Assembly: GCA_005880055.1 (NCBI GenBank)
Contig: VBJS01000030.1
Coordinates: 1-15,085, forward strand
Direction of reading: 5' to 3'
From: Chloroflexota bacterium
GTDB taxonomy: Bacteria > Chloroflexota > Dehalococcoidia > SM23-28-2 > RBG-16-64-32
Length of the DNA: 15,085 bases
The notes under the pieces: generated by a model
Told to the model about the DNA's origin: nothing
Database searches by the model: none
Seen by the model: the letters and a program-made list of their open reading frames with translations, nothing else
Position numbers and translations under genes: made by a program
In this document: positions 7,101 to 12,915 of the stretch, in pieces
Position numbering within the stretch: position 1 is the first letter of the stretch
How the letters are laid out: every line of letters starts with the position of its first letter

Positions 7101-7732
7101 TAGTGCACATCGTTCGTCGCCACGGCCGGGAACCCAGTCTCCTGCACCAGCCGCAGCAGCCCCTTGCTCAGCGGCTCGTGCTCCGTGATCGCGTGCTCCT
7201 GCAGCTCGATGTAGTAGTCCCCGAAGACCTCCTTGTACCAGCGCGCCGCCTTCACCGCCTCCTCGAACCGGCCGTCCGTCAGGTGCCGCGCCACCTCTCC
7301 CGTCGCGCAGCCCGAAAGCACGACAATCCCCTCGTGGTGCGCTTCCAGCAGCTCGCGGTCCATGCGCGGCTTGTAGTAGTAGCCCTCCAGGTGCGCCTTC
7401 GTCGCCAGCGCCAACAGGTTGCGGTAGCCCGTCGTGTTCTTCGCGAGCAGCGTTAGGTGGTACGGCTGCTTGCCGCTTCGCCCGTTCCCCACATCCCCCG
7501 CCTCGCGCGAGTGCCGCGACCCCTGCGCCACGTACGCCTCCATACCGATGATCGGCTTGATGCCGCGCGCCTTCGCTTCCTTGTAAAACTGCACCGCCCC
7601 GTAAAGCACGCCGTGGTCCGTGAGCCCGATAGCCTCCTGCCCCAGCTCCTTCGCCCGGTCCATAAGCGCCGGGATGCGCGAGAGCCCGTCCAGCAGCGAG
7701 AACTCAGTGTGAAGGTGAAGATGCGTAAACAT
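4109..7732 (-). CDS. dnaE: DNA polymerase III alpha subunit (replicative polymerase)
   Basis: 1207 aa, the usual DnaE size. The N-terminal PHP domain (about 2-275) has HLHLHTEFSLLDG (4-16), LTDHG (37-41), GMEAY (63-67), YHLTLLAKN (91-99), LSGC (139-142) and ATNDVHYV (205-212). Its metal ligands look preserved, unlike E. coli where several are lost, so it may have kept phosphatase or exonuclease activity. The palm and fingers follow: catalytic aspartates in MPDVDLDF (D400, D402) and KMDFLGL (D561), plus YQDQVLLIAQ at 681-690. QTSLF (916-920) matches the internal beta-clamp-binding motif. An OB fold lies at about 995-1075, with the C-terminal tau-binding-type domain at about 1130-1207. Two linker segments are repeat-derived: DPSTGSG (937-943) and a Gly/Lys/Glu-rich run (1091-1116). 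It is monocistronic and convergent with the ATPase gene. Confidence 0.98.
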   Translation of the reverse strand: MFTHLHLHTEFSLLDGLSRIPALMDRAKELGQEAIGLTDHGVLYGAVQFYKEAKARGIKPIIGMEAYVAQGSRHSREAGDVGNGRSGKQPYHLTLLAKNTTGYRNLLALATKAHLEGYYYKPRMDRELLEAHHEGIVVLSGCATGEVARHLTDGRFEEAVKAARWYKEVFGDYYIELQEHAITEHEPLSKGLLRLVQETGFPAVATNDVHYVNREDAYAQDVLLCIGTNSTVPQEDRLKMAGEFGCYYLKSDAEMRELFRETPEAIENTQQIADMCELEMDFGSAHLPKADVPADVSSDEHLARLCREGLAQKYAGAPEEPARRLEYELEVVRRTGFADYILVVYDFAREARRRGILMAVRGSAAASIILYCLGVTEIEPLEHRLVFERFLNVERREMPDVDLDFAEDRRDELIRYAAEKYGYDRVAQIITFGTLGAKASIRDVGRALGMSYADVDRVARLVPTMPASFGVMTIEKAFQEGPEFKQLYESDTAIAKLVDAAKELEGVARHASTHAAGVVIAPEPLVNFLPLQRPSSGEANGLPTTQFGMWDVAALGLLKMDFLGLTNLTILGTARDVIKQARGVQIDLSRLPDGDAATYEMLARGETFGVFQLESGGMRRYVQELRPNSVKDLAAMVALYRPGPMQHIPTYIRAKHGEQEIRYPHADLADVLDETYGVIVYQDQVLLIAQKFAGYSLGQADVMRKAMGKKVRSIMKAEEERFLAGAGEKGYTKEQAQAIFDLIEPFAGYAFNKAHAVSYGTIAYQTAYLKANYPEEYMTAVLMMAGGQQRVAEAYAECVRLGIGVLGPDVNRSGANFSLEEADGRRAIRFGLASVKNTGEGMAEGVVEARAAGGAFGGLEEFFERVNARHLNKRALESLVKAGALDSLAERASLLASLDRLIAYGQGVQKQRESGQTSLFDLMGAGEQPAVVGPALDPSTGSGVKEATQQQKLAWEKELLGIYLSEHPFARAAEELRTQLTCGLVELNADFSGRDVLIGGVVASTRTLSTKDGRPFLAAELEDLTGSVEVTVWPETYEQTRDLWRAGNILIVNARVKARDERLQVAVQAVSVYGDEDFDVKPLVAESGGRKWEKGNEKGGRRNGEEGNGKGEMGKGAVALIPAGGPSESPERLRILLEETDDAEGDHERLRAVVGALQEYSGDQRVRLSIRQRDGAEVEMELPGARPCDELTTLLGDIVGPWGTVAM
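4384..4464. repeat. 81-base polypyrimidine/polypurine tract inside dnaE
   Basis: On the plus strand this tract has only six purines (4395, 4409, 4412, 4424, 4445, 4459). It is built from variants of CCCTTTCCCATTTCC, clearest at 4386-4400 and 4449-4464. In dnaE it encodes about 26 residues of W, E, K, G, N and R in the linker between the OB fold and the C-terminal domain. Base use is quite unlike the surrounding gene. A related 14-base piece (CATTTCCCTTTCCC) occurs at 1142-1155 upstream of the amino-acid operon. Confidence 0.75.
4903..4922. repeat. Short dispersed-repeat-like element inside dnaE
   Basis: The minus strand reads CCCTTCGACAGGCTCAGGGG. I recognise this as a motif that recurs as a dispersed repeat in many bacterial genomes. 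Here it encodes PSTGSG in the dnaE linker 17 residues after the clamp-binding motif. Only one copy is seen in the window, so its repeat status rests on recollection. Confidence 0.5.
4973..4987 (-). other. Beta-clamp-binding motif QTSLF within DnaE
   Basis: Codons 916-920 encode QTSLF, matching the QxxLF / QLSLF clamp-binding pattern. It lies at nearly the same residue number as the internal clamp-binding site known in E. coli DnaE (about 920). It should anchor the polymerase to the sliding clamp during processive synthesis. Confidence 0.75.
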
Positions 7733-7763
7733 TTAACCAGAACCACCCGATCGGAACCTCCCC

Positions 7764-7772
7764 ATTATCCCA
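7764..7772 (-). promoter_or_regulatory. Putative extended -10 promoter of dnaE
   Basis: The minus strand reads TGGGATAAT, an extended -10 (TGn plus GATAAT, five of six). Transcription would start near 7757 and give a leader of about 25 nt. No convincing -35 is seen, as expected for extended -10 promoters. Only a weak GGTGG (7743-7747) precedes the ATG at 7732 as a ribosome site. Confidence 0.45.
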
Positions 7773-7869
7773 TCGCCCCGCGGCCCGCGAAACCCGCTTA
7801 TCGGCGACGACAGCGCCGATTTTGTGGAAGACCGACCGAACCCGAGGTCGCGGCTTACACACGAGCCCG

Positions 7870-7895
7870 CGTAGGGGCGACAGGCCCGTCGCCCC
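7870..7895. repeat. CGTAGGGGCG hairpin repeat upstream of dnaE
   Basis: GGGGCGAC (7874-7881) pairs perfectly with GTCGCCCC (7888-7895) across a 6-base loop. The preceding CGTA makes the first 10 bases identical to those at 3915-3924. It lies between the dioxygenase stop and dnaE and might end minus-strand transcription, but no T-run follows. The rest of this 252-base spacer holds only minor GC-rich hairpins (7801-7819, 7902-7929) and a 10-base palindrome (7958-7967). Confidence 0.6.
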
Positions 7896-7984
7896 AGCTT
7901 CCGCCGCGAACCACCACCGGCCCGCGGCGCAACCACGCCCCCCTCCCATATCGACCAGTTCGCGAACGCCCGTCCCGAGCGGAC

Positions 7985-8917
7985 TCAGTTCTTCGCCGAG
8001 TGCAGGCCCGCCATCAATTCGGCCAGGTCATCGGGCCGCAGGAAGGACGGCGGAGGCGGCGGGCCCCAGGCGTACAGCGAACGCATGCCCTCCCAGACCT
8101 GTGGTTCCCACATCTGGTCTTCCGGGATGCAGTCCATATCGGCATAGTACTCAGCGAAGTTCCCGGCCGGATCTCGGAAATACCAGAAGAAATTGGAACC
8201 AACGTGATGGCGCCCGAATCCCCAGACGTGACGCGCCGGGTCCTTCGTGAGCAACGCCTGCGCGCCCAGCCCAATCTCGTCCACGTCCTCCACCTGCCAC
8301 GAGGTGTGATGCAGGAACGGTACGGGAGCGGCCTGCAGCAACAGGTTGTGATGGTCCTCCGAGCAGCGCAGGAAGAAGGCGCGGTCCGTCACCCGGTCGC
8401 TGAGCTTGAACCCAATACCCTCCATGAAGAAGCGCGTACTCGGTTCGAGCTCAGTCGTCCCGATCACAACATGGCCCAGCTTGCGGGGCCGCGCCGAGGA
8501 TGACGGGCCATCCTCCGGCAGTTCTCTTGAGCGGCCGAGCCGGTCGACGCGGCCCGGGCCGTTGTAGACCGCCGGCTTCGATGCCTCCTGCTGAATCCGC
8601 GGCGCCACCTCCACCCGCACCCGTACTCCCGTCCCAGGATCGGTCGAAGCCAGTCCGCCCTCTGTCCGCTGCACCTCAACATTCAGATCGCCGAGCTGCG
8701 AAGCTACCCGGTCCACGTCATCGGGGCTATCCGCGCCGATGGCGATCTCAAGCAGCCGCCGCAGCGGTGAGTGCCTGAGCTGCAACTGCTCGCCGCCGTC
8801 CGCTGTGGCAAAGACGGCCGTACCGGCCTCCGGCAAGCCGAAATCACGGTAGAACTCCGACGTCTTCTCGACGTCGGGCACACCGATAGTGATGGAGCTA
8901 ATGCGGTGCAGAGACAT
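7985..8917 (-). CDS. Two-domain extradiol ring-cleavage dioxygenase-like protein (VOC superfamily)
   Basis: A 310-aa cytosolic protein resembling type I extradiol dioxygenases (BphC / catechol 2,3-dioxygenase), which open catechol-like rings with Fe(II) and oxygen. An N-terminal VOC module (about 4-110, starting HRISSITIGVPDVEKTSEFYRD) precedes the catalytic module (about 145-270). Candidate metal ligands are His149 in LGHVVIG, His204 in LHHTSW and Glu256 in NFAEYYAD. SEDHHN (186-191) matches the position of the family's acid/base histidine and DPAGNFAEYY the usual C-terminal fingerprint. AAGGAGGT (8923-8930) is 5 bases before the ATG and overlaps the marR stop, so translation is probably coupled. 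The substrate is unknown. A non-oxygenase VOC enzyme is possible but less likely given the ligand set. Confidence 0.85.
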   Translation of the reverse strand: MSLHRISSITIGVPDVEKTSEFYRDFGLPEAGTAVFATADGGEQLQLRHSPLRRLLEIAIGADSPDDVDRVASQLGDLNVEVQRTEGGLASTDPGTGVRVRVEVAPRIQQEASKPAVYNGPGRVDRLGRSRELPEDGPSSSARPRKLGHVVIGTTELEPSTRFFMEGIGFKLSDRVTDRAFFLRCSEDHHNLLLQAAPVPFLHHTSWQVEDVDEIGLGAQALLTKDPARHVWGFGRHHVGSNFFWYFRDPAGNFAEYYADMDCIPEDQMWEPQVWEGMRSLYAWGPPPPPSFLRPDDLAELMAGLHSAKN

Positions 8918-8920
8918 GGG

Positions 8921-9520
8921 CTACCTCCTTGCGCGTGCGGGCGCGAGTTTGTTTGGCATTTTCGTGGTTTCAGACAGAAAGAGTTCCGGGTTCAACGGTT
9001 CGATGTGGCCGTTTCGGTCAGCGCGCAGCGCCCGAGCACCCGCAGCCATCTTGCGGCAGAGGCTCGCCAAAGTGCGCTGCTCTTCGACCGTCAGGCCGCG
9101 CGTGACCTCGACCTCGAGCGCATGCCAGTCCTTCTGGACTCGCATCACCAGATCGAGCCCCGTATCGGTCAGTTCGACGCTTACGAGCCGGCGGTCTATA
9201 TCGGACCGCAAACGCCGGACCAGGCCCCGCTTCTCCAGCGTGTTCACAGAACCGACGATCGCGCCCTTAGTAACCCGCAGGACGGCTGCTAGCTCACGAG
9301 TTTCGCGCGGGCCGGTGATCCAGAGCGTCATGAGGACTACAAAGCCTGCGTGCGTGAGTTCGTGCGGGCGGAGTGCGAGAGCCTCCATAGTGGCGATCAC
9401 GTCCATCGCCGCATGATCGAGGTTGAAGACAGCGGCCTGCGCATCGAGATCGGTTCCGGTGCTTGCCAGGACGGTCCGTATTAGCTGTTCGTAGGGCAAC
9501 GCGTCTTGACGAGCCGGCAT
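8921..9520 (-). CDS. MarR-family transcriptional regulator
   Basis: A 199-aa predicted dimeric winged-helix repressor that typically releases DNA on binding a phenolic ligand. HELTHAGFVVLMTLWITGP leads into the helix-turn-helix RELAAVLRVTKGAIVGSVNTLEKRGLV, and the wing is RRLRSDIDRRLVSVELTDTG with the DxRR signature. A tail of about 30 residues follows the last dimerisation helix, somewhat longer than usual. ATG 9520 (MPARQDALPYEQLI) is preferred: the longer in-frame form from 9577 would read through the -10, the operator palindromes and the spacer. It is followed 3 bases later by the dioxygenase, so the two form an operon, and divergent from the split-barrel protein. Autoregulation and ligand control by the dioxygenase substrate are inferred. 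Confidence 0.9.
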   Translation of the reverse strand: MPARQDALPYEQLIRTVLASTGTDLDAQAAVFNLDHAAMDVIATMEALALRPHELTHAGFVVLMTLWITGPRETRELAAVLRVTKGAIVGSVNTLEKRGLVRRLRSDIDRRLVSVELTDTGLDLVMRVQKDWHALEVEVTRGLTVEEQRTLASLCRKMAAGARALRADRNGHIEPLNPELFLSETTKMPNKLAPARARR

Positions 9521-9535
9521 ATCGTTTAGTATTAA
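9506..9535 (+). promoter_or_regulatory. Putative promoter of the split-barrel flavin/F420 protein
   Basis: TTGACG (9506-9511, five of six) and TATTAA (9530-9535, four of six) are separated by 18 bases. The start would be near 9542, giving a leader of about 34 nt with AAGGAG (9566-9571). The -10 almost coincides with the opposing marR -10, so the two promoters overlap face to face. The -35 lies inside the marR coding region. Confidence 0.4.
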
Positions 9536-9554
9536 ACGTTTGGCAGGAAACGAT
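9521..9554. promoter_or_regulatory. Putative MarR operator: nested inverted repeats
   Basis: CGTTTA (9523-9528) and TAAACG (9533-9538) form a perfect inverted repeat with a 4-base centre. AAACGTTT (9534-9541) is an overlapping perfect palindrome. An outer pair, ATCGTTT (9521-9527) and AAACGAT (9548-9554), encloses both. The AT-rich AAACG half-sites stand out against the GC-rich surroundings and cover both -10 elements, as expected for a MarR-type repressor site. Confidence 0.65.
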
Positions 9555-9559
9555 GTCAA
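9531..9559 (-). promoter_or_regulatory. Sigma-70-type promoter of the marR-dioxygenase operon
   Basis: On the minus strand a perfect TTGACA (9554-9559) is separated by exactly 17 bases from TTTAAT (9531-9536, five of six). It is the best promoter in the window. The -10 ends 10 bases before ATG 9520 and no Shine-Dalgarno fits between, so the marR mRNA should be leaderless or have 2-4 leader bases. The operator palindromes overlap the -10 and spacer. Confidence 0.75.
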
Positions 9560-9575
9560 GGGGTTAAGGAGAATC

Positions 9576-10058
9576 ATGGACGCTAGTGGGCGACGGGACT
9601 TCGTAAAGTCGCACCGGACCGCCGTGTTCGGGTATCAACGAAAGGCGCATGGGCCGGCGATGTCGATCGTCTACTACGTCATGGACGGCGACGATATCCT
9701 CGTCTCGACGATGGCGGCCCGCGGTAAGGCGGGCGCGGTGCGTCGCGATTCGAAGGTGTCGCTGTGCGTGCTCGACGAGCAGTGGCCACCTACCTACGTT
9801 GTGGTGTACTGCGAAGCGACAGTGGAGAGAGAAGAAACAGCCGTAGTCGACCTGATGATGCGGATCGCGGGCGTGATGGCTGGCAACCCCATGCCTGAAG
9901 CGGTGCGACCGATGGTCGCGGAGGGTGCCAAACGCGAAGACCGCGTCGTCCTGCGCCTACGACCGTATGCCACGTTCTACACGCCGCCGCGCCACGTGAA
10001 TTCGCCGGCGGACCTGCCGACACTGACGCACGAGACATCGGCAAGCATCCCCTGGTAA
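9576..10058 (+). CDS. Pyridoxamine-5'-phosphate-oxidase-like split-barrel flavin/F420-binding protein
   Basis: 160 aa with the split beta-barrel fold of PPOX-like and F420-dependent oxidoreductases. AVFGYQRKAHGPAMSIVYYVMDGDDILVST (about 16-45) and the following ARGKAGAVRRDSKVSLCVLD (48-67) match the core, where an arginine/lysine-rich loop binds the phosphate of FMN or F420. The C-terminal third (RLRPYATFYTPP) is as in F420-type members. The cofactor and substrate are not determined by sequence alone. ATG 9576 is favoured by AAGGAG 4 bases upstream; a TTG at 9540 lies inside the operator and is rejected. Being divergent from marR with a shared operator, it is plausibly a redox partner of the dioxygenase pathway (inference). 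Confidence 0.8.
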   Translation: MDASGRRDFVKSHRTAVFGYQRKAHGPAMSIVYYVMDGDDILVSTMAARGKAGAVRRDSKVSLCVLDEQWPPTYVVVYCEATVEREETAVVDLMMRIAGVMAGNPMPEAVRPMVAEGAKREDRVVLRLRPYATFYTPPRHVNSPADLPTLTHETSASIPW

Positions 10059-10105
10059 CAGAATTGCGGGACGCAGCCGGCTGGCTAACGACTCCACAAA
10101 CGGCT

Positions 10106-10111
10106 TATCCT
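10106..10111 (+). promoter_or_regulatory. Possible -10 element for the 5'-3' exonuclease gene
   Basis: TATCCT (four of six consensus) ends 8 bases before the GTG at 10120, with no Shine-Dalgarno in between and no good -35. It fits the leaderless pattern seen at other genes here but is weak alone. A perfect palindrome CAGCCGGCTG lies just upstream (10074-10083). Confidence 0.3.
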
Positions 10112-10119
10112 GCACCCAC

Positions 10120-11001
10120 GTGGACGTTTACCTTCTCGACGGCACATACGAGCTGTTTCGTCACTTCTTCGCCCTTCCCTCTCACATCAACAAGGAGGGC
10201 CGCGAGGTGGCCGCGACGCGGGGCGTGCTTGCCTCCGTCCTCGCTATGCTTGAAGGCGGCGTCACGCACATCGGGGTGGCTACCGACCATGTCATCGAGT
10301 CGTTCCGGAACGAGCTCTGGCCCGGCTACAAGACCGGCGCCGGCGTAGACCAGCGGCTGCTCCAGCAATTCCAGCTGCTGGAGGACGGGCTCCAGGCCTT
10401 GGGGATCACGCTCTGGCCGATGGTGGAGCTAGAGGCCGACGACGCCCTGGCGTCCGCCGCGCGGCGCGCCTCCAAGTCCGCAGATGTTGAGCGCGTCCTC
10501 ATCTGCTCGCCGGACAAAGACCTCGCCCAATGCGTTCGCGATGGGCGGGTAGTGCTGCTCATACGGCGCAAGAACAGCATCATCGATGAAGCCGGCGTAA
10601 TCGCCAAGTTCGGCGTTTCGCCCGAAGCCATCCCAGACTACCTGGCTCTCGTTGGCGATGCCGCCGACGGATACCCCGGCCTGCCCGGCTGGGGACCGGC
10701 CTCCGCCGCGGCGATCCTGCGTCGCTACGGTTCGATTGAGGCCATACCCCTCGACGGAGGCGACTGGGCCGGGTCCATGCTCGGCGCTAACAACCGCGCT
10801 CAGACGTTGCGGGAACAACGCCACCTGGCCCTGCTGTTCAAAGACCTGGCGACGCTTCGGACGGACGCCGATGTGTTCAATTCAATCGAGCAGCTGAAAT
10901 GGGGCGGCCCTCGAGACGACTTCCCGGAATTCTGCCACCTGCTGGATGCTCCCCGGCTCGCCGAACGGGCAGCGAAACTTGCACGGGCCGGCAACTCTTG
11001 A
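10120..11001 (+). CDS. Stand-alone 5'-3' exonuclease (FEN / PolA N-terminal domain family)
   Basis: 293 aa, matching the nuclease domain of DNA polymerase I without its polymerase. This family removes RNA primers and 5' flaps during lagging-strand synthesis and repair. The acidic metal-binding residues appear complete: Asp7 in LLDGTYELF, Asp56 in ATDHVIESFR, Glu105, Asp107 and Asp108 in ELEADDA, Asp132 and Asp134 in SPDKDL, Asp180 and Asp183 in GDAADG. YK at 70-71 and the helix-three-turn-helix PGLPGWGPASAAAIL (186-200) are the flap and duplex-binding parts. The GTG start is chosen because homology begins at once (VYLLDGTYELFR). It starts 61 bases after the split-barrel gene and could be co-transcribed. 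Whether a separate full-length PolA exists cannot be seen here. Confidence 0.9.
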   Translation: MDVYLLDGTYELFRHFFALPSHINKEGREVAATRGVLASVLAMLEGGVTHIGVATDHVIESFRNELWPGYKTGAGVDQRLLQQFQLLEDGLQALGITLWPMVELEADDALASAARRASKSADVERVLICSPDKDLAQCVRDGRVVLLIRRKNSIIDEAGVIAKFGVSPEAIPDYLALVGDAADGYPGLPGWGPASAAAILRRYGSIEAIPLDGGDWAGSMLGANNRAQTLREQRHLALLFKDLATLRTDADVFNSIEQLKWGGPRDDFPEFCHLLDAPRLAERAAKLARAGNS

Positions 11002-11037
11002 CCGTCCGCCGGCGTCCCCCCGGCCTCGCGCCGCCGC

Positions 11038-11064
11038 TTGCACACGGCCTGCCGGTGCTACGAT
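11038..11064 (+). promoter_or_regulatory. Possible promoter of the ABC exporter operon
   Basis: TGCTACGAT (11056-11064) resembles an extended -10 (TGn plus TACGAT, four of six). TTGCAC (11038-11043) is a poor -35 at 15-base spacing. The start would be near 11071, giving a leader of about 30 nt before GTG 11101. Confidence 0.35.
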
Positions 11065-11100
11065 AGTACTGTTGGGCAGGAGAGCGGAACGGGGCGAACG

Positions 11101-12036
11101 GTGAGCGAGAGCCAGGGAAACGATCAGCGGGAAATCCTCCGCATCGAGGGGTTGTGGAAGCGCTACGGCCGCGTCCTCGCCGTTCGGGACCTGAACCTAA
11201 ACGTCGTCCAGGGCGAAGTCTTCAGCTTCCTGGGCCCGAACGGCTCCGGCAAGAGCACAACGGTCGGGATAATCCTGGGGCTGATCAGGCCGACGCGCGG
11301 CCGGGTGCTTGCCTTCGGCAATGACATGACAAAGAACCCCTGGCCCGGCCTGCAGCGCATCGGCGCCCTGGCCGAAAGCGCGGCATTTTACCCCTACCTC
11401 TCCGGTCGCGACAACCTGCAAGCCCTTGCGACGCTGCTGGGAGGCATCGCGCCCGCTCGGATTGCCGAGACGCTGGAAATGGTCGGCTTGAGCCAGCGGG
11501 CGGGCGATACTTTCCGAACCTACTCCCTGGGAATGAAGCAGCGCCTGGGCATCGCCGCCGCGCTCCTTCGAGATCCCGAACTCGTGATCCTTGACGAGCC
11601 CACCAACGGCCTGGACCCGTCCGGCACCGCCGAGGTCCGCGAACTGATTCCCAGCCTCGCCCGGCAGGGACGAGCGGTCTTTCTTTGCAGCCATTTGCTC
11701 CACGAGGTCCAGCAGGTGAGTGACCGCGTCGCGATCGTCAAGGACGGCCGCCTGATAGCTCAGGGTCCGGTGACCCAACTCCTTCGGCGCGGCGAGTACC
11801 TGAGAATGCGCGCGGAGGACAACGAGCCTTTGAAGCGTGCTCTTAGCGCCGTTCCCTGGGTGCGAGGCGTGGAGAGCCACGACGGCTATCTGCGAGTCGC
11901 TGTTCCCGTCCACCGCGCCGCCGAGCTGAACCGTGCACTGTCAGCCCAACAGGTTTATGTATCGGAGATTACGCCCTGGGAAACAGACCTGGAGAGCGTG
12001 TTCCTGGAGCTGACGGGGGAGGGAGCCGGGCGATGA
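11101..12036 (+). CDS. ABC exporter ATP-binding protein (BcrA/CcmA type)
   Basis: A 311-aa cytoplasmic ATPase of a two-gene export system. Walker A is GPNGSGKST (45-53), the signature is the variant SLGMK (142-146), Walker B with D-loop is LVILDEPTNGLDP (161-173) and the switch histidine is in CSHLL (H198). The usual Q-loop glutamine is replaced by Glu92 in IGALAESAAFYPYLSG, characteristic of bacitracin/antibiotic-resistance-type ATPases. About 90 C-terminal residues form the accessory domain of this subfamily. GTG 11101 is preferred, with a weak GGGGCG site 5 bases before it; upstream codons in frame look like non-coding leader. It overlaps the permease start by 4 bases (ATGA), so translation is coupled. 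Substrate unknown: antibiotic, lipid or peptide export are all possible. Confidence 0.9.
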   Translation: MSESQGNDQREILRIEGLWKRYGRVLAVRDLNLNVVQGEVFSFLGPNGSGKSTTVGIILGLIRPTRGRVLAFGNDMTKNPWPGLQRIGALAESAAFYPYLSGRDNLQALATLLGGIAPARIAETLEMVGLSQRAGDTFRTYSLGMKQRLGIAAALLRDPELVILDEPTNGLDPSGTAEVRELIPSLARQGRAVFLCSHLLHEVQQVSDRVAIVKDGRLIAQGPVTQLLRRGEYLRMRAEDNEPLKRALSAVPWVRGVESHDGYLRVAVPVHRAAELNRALSAQQVYVSEITPWETDLESVFLELTGEGAGR

Positions 12037-12908
12037 GACCCATCCTCGCCTTCGAATACTTCAAGCTCCGGAAGTGGATGACCACCTGGATCCTGGCCCT
12101 CATCCTCGTCGGCCTGATCGTCCTGCTCTACTCCGTTCTCTGGAGCATCAGCGGCCAGGAACGTACGTTCGGCAGCCACAACCAATTCACATCAGAGGAC
12201 CTGCGCCGCGCCTTGTTCCTGCAGTCGGCCGTGCCCTTCTCGCTTTCCATCGTTGGAAGCTTCGGCATCATCCTGTCGGTCGTGCTGGCCGCCGGAGCTG
12301 TTGGGAGCGAGTACTCCTGGGGAACGGTGCGCCTGGTCGCGACTGCCTCTCGGGGCCGGATTCGGATGATCGCCGCCAAGCTGGCCATGGTTTGCGCCTT
12401 CATCGCCGCGGGCGCGTTGGCGGCTGTGATCGTCGGCGTCACCTACAGCGCCGTCATCACCTTCGCCAACGGCGGCGCCAACCTTCACTTCGTGACCGGC
12501 AGCTTCCTCCTGGATCAGCTGGAGTCCTACCTGCGGACATTGTTCGTGATCGCGCCCTACACCGCGCTCGCCTTCTCGCTGGCCGTCATCGGACGCTCAA
12601 CCATGGCGGGAATCGGCGGCACGCTGGGCCTGATCCTGGTGGAGCCGATCATTGGCGCCTTGATGCGAGAGGCCGGTGGCTGGTGGCACGAGGTGCCGCG
12701 CGCTTTTCCCAACTCCAACCTGCAGATCATCCTGGCGCAGAACAAGCTCCCGGATGTTCTCCCCCGTTTCGGCCCCTCTGAGGAGGAGTTGGCCCGGCGC
12801 GGCGCCTACTCCTGGGAGCTTGCTGCGCTCCTCCTCGTCGTCTATACCGTAGTTTTTCTCGTCCTCGCGCTGGTTGCCTTCCGCCGCCGCGATATCACGA
12901 CGGGCTAA
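12033..12908 (+). CDS. ABC-2 type exporter permease
   Basis: A 291-aa integral membrane partner of the preceding ATPase. About six membrane segments are visible: roughly 17-37, 68-95, 117-145, 168-187, 190-210 and 262-283, with an extracytoplasmic loop (40-65) after the first. GSEYSWGTVRLVATASRGRI (91-110) is the typical cytoplasmic motif of ABC-2 permeases, contacting the ATPase. The start overlaps the ATPase stop as ATGA. Its stop is only 7 bases from that of the convergent lipoprotein gene, leaving no room for a conventional terminator. Substrate unknown. Confidence 0.9.
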   Translation: MRPILAFEYFKLRKWMTTWILALILVGLIVLLYSVLWSISGQERTFGSHNQFTSEDLRRALFLQSAVPFSLSIVGSFGIILSVVLAAGAVGSEYSWGTVRLVATASRGRIRMIAAKLAMVCAFIAAGALAAVIVGVTYSAVITFANGGANLHFVTGSFLLDQLESYLRTLFVIAPYTALAFSLAVIGRSTMAGIGGTLGLILVEPIIGALMREAGGWWHEVPRAFPNSNLQIILAQNKLPDVLPRFGPSEEELARRGAYSWELAALLLVVYTVVFLVLALVAFRRRDITTG

Positions 12909-12915
12909 CGCTGGC

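Noticed and set aside
5738..7456. 572-aa plus-strand open frame, His/Arg/Leu-rich
   Set aside because: Antisense shadow of the dnaE PHP and palm regions with no recognisable domain or ribosome site.
7801..7820. TCGGCG/CGCCGA hairpin followed by TTTT on the plus strand as an intrinsic terminator
   Set aside because: No plus-strand gene ends upstream; on the minus strand, where the dioxygenase transcript runs, no T-run follows. Short GC stems are expected by chance here.
7457..8503. 348-aa plus-strand frame spanning the dnaE start and dioxygenase gene
   Set aside because: Antisense to two conserved genes and runs through their spacer; no family match.
9521..9577. Longer MarR start at 9577 and a TTG start at 9540 for the split-barrel protein
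   Set aside because: Both would translate through the operator palindromes and promoter elements; internal starts at 9520 and 9576 fit homology, and 9576 has AAGGAG.
11002..11037. GC-rich hairpin after the exonuclease gene as a terminator
   Set aside because: Short stem and no T-run; indistinguishable from background.
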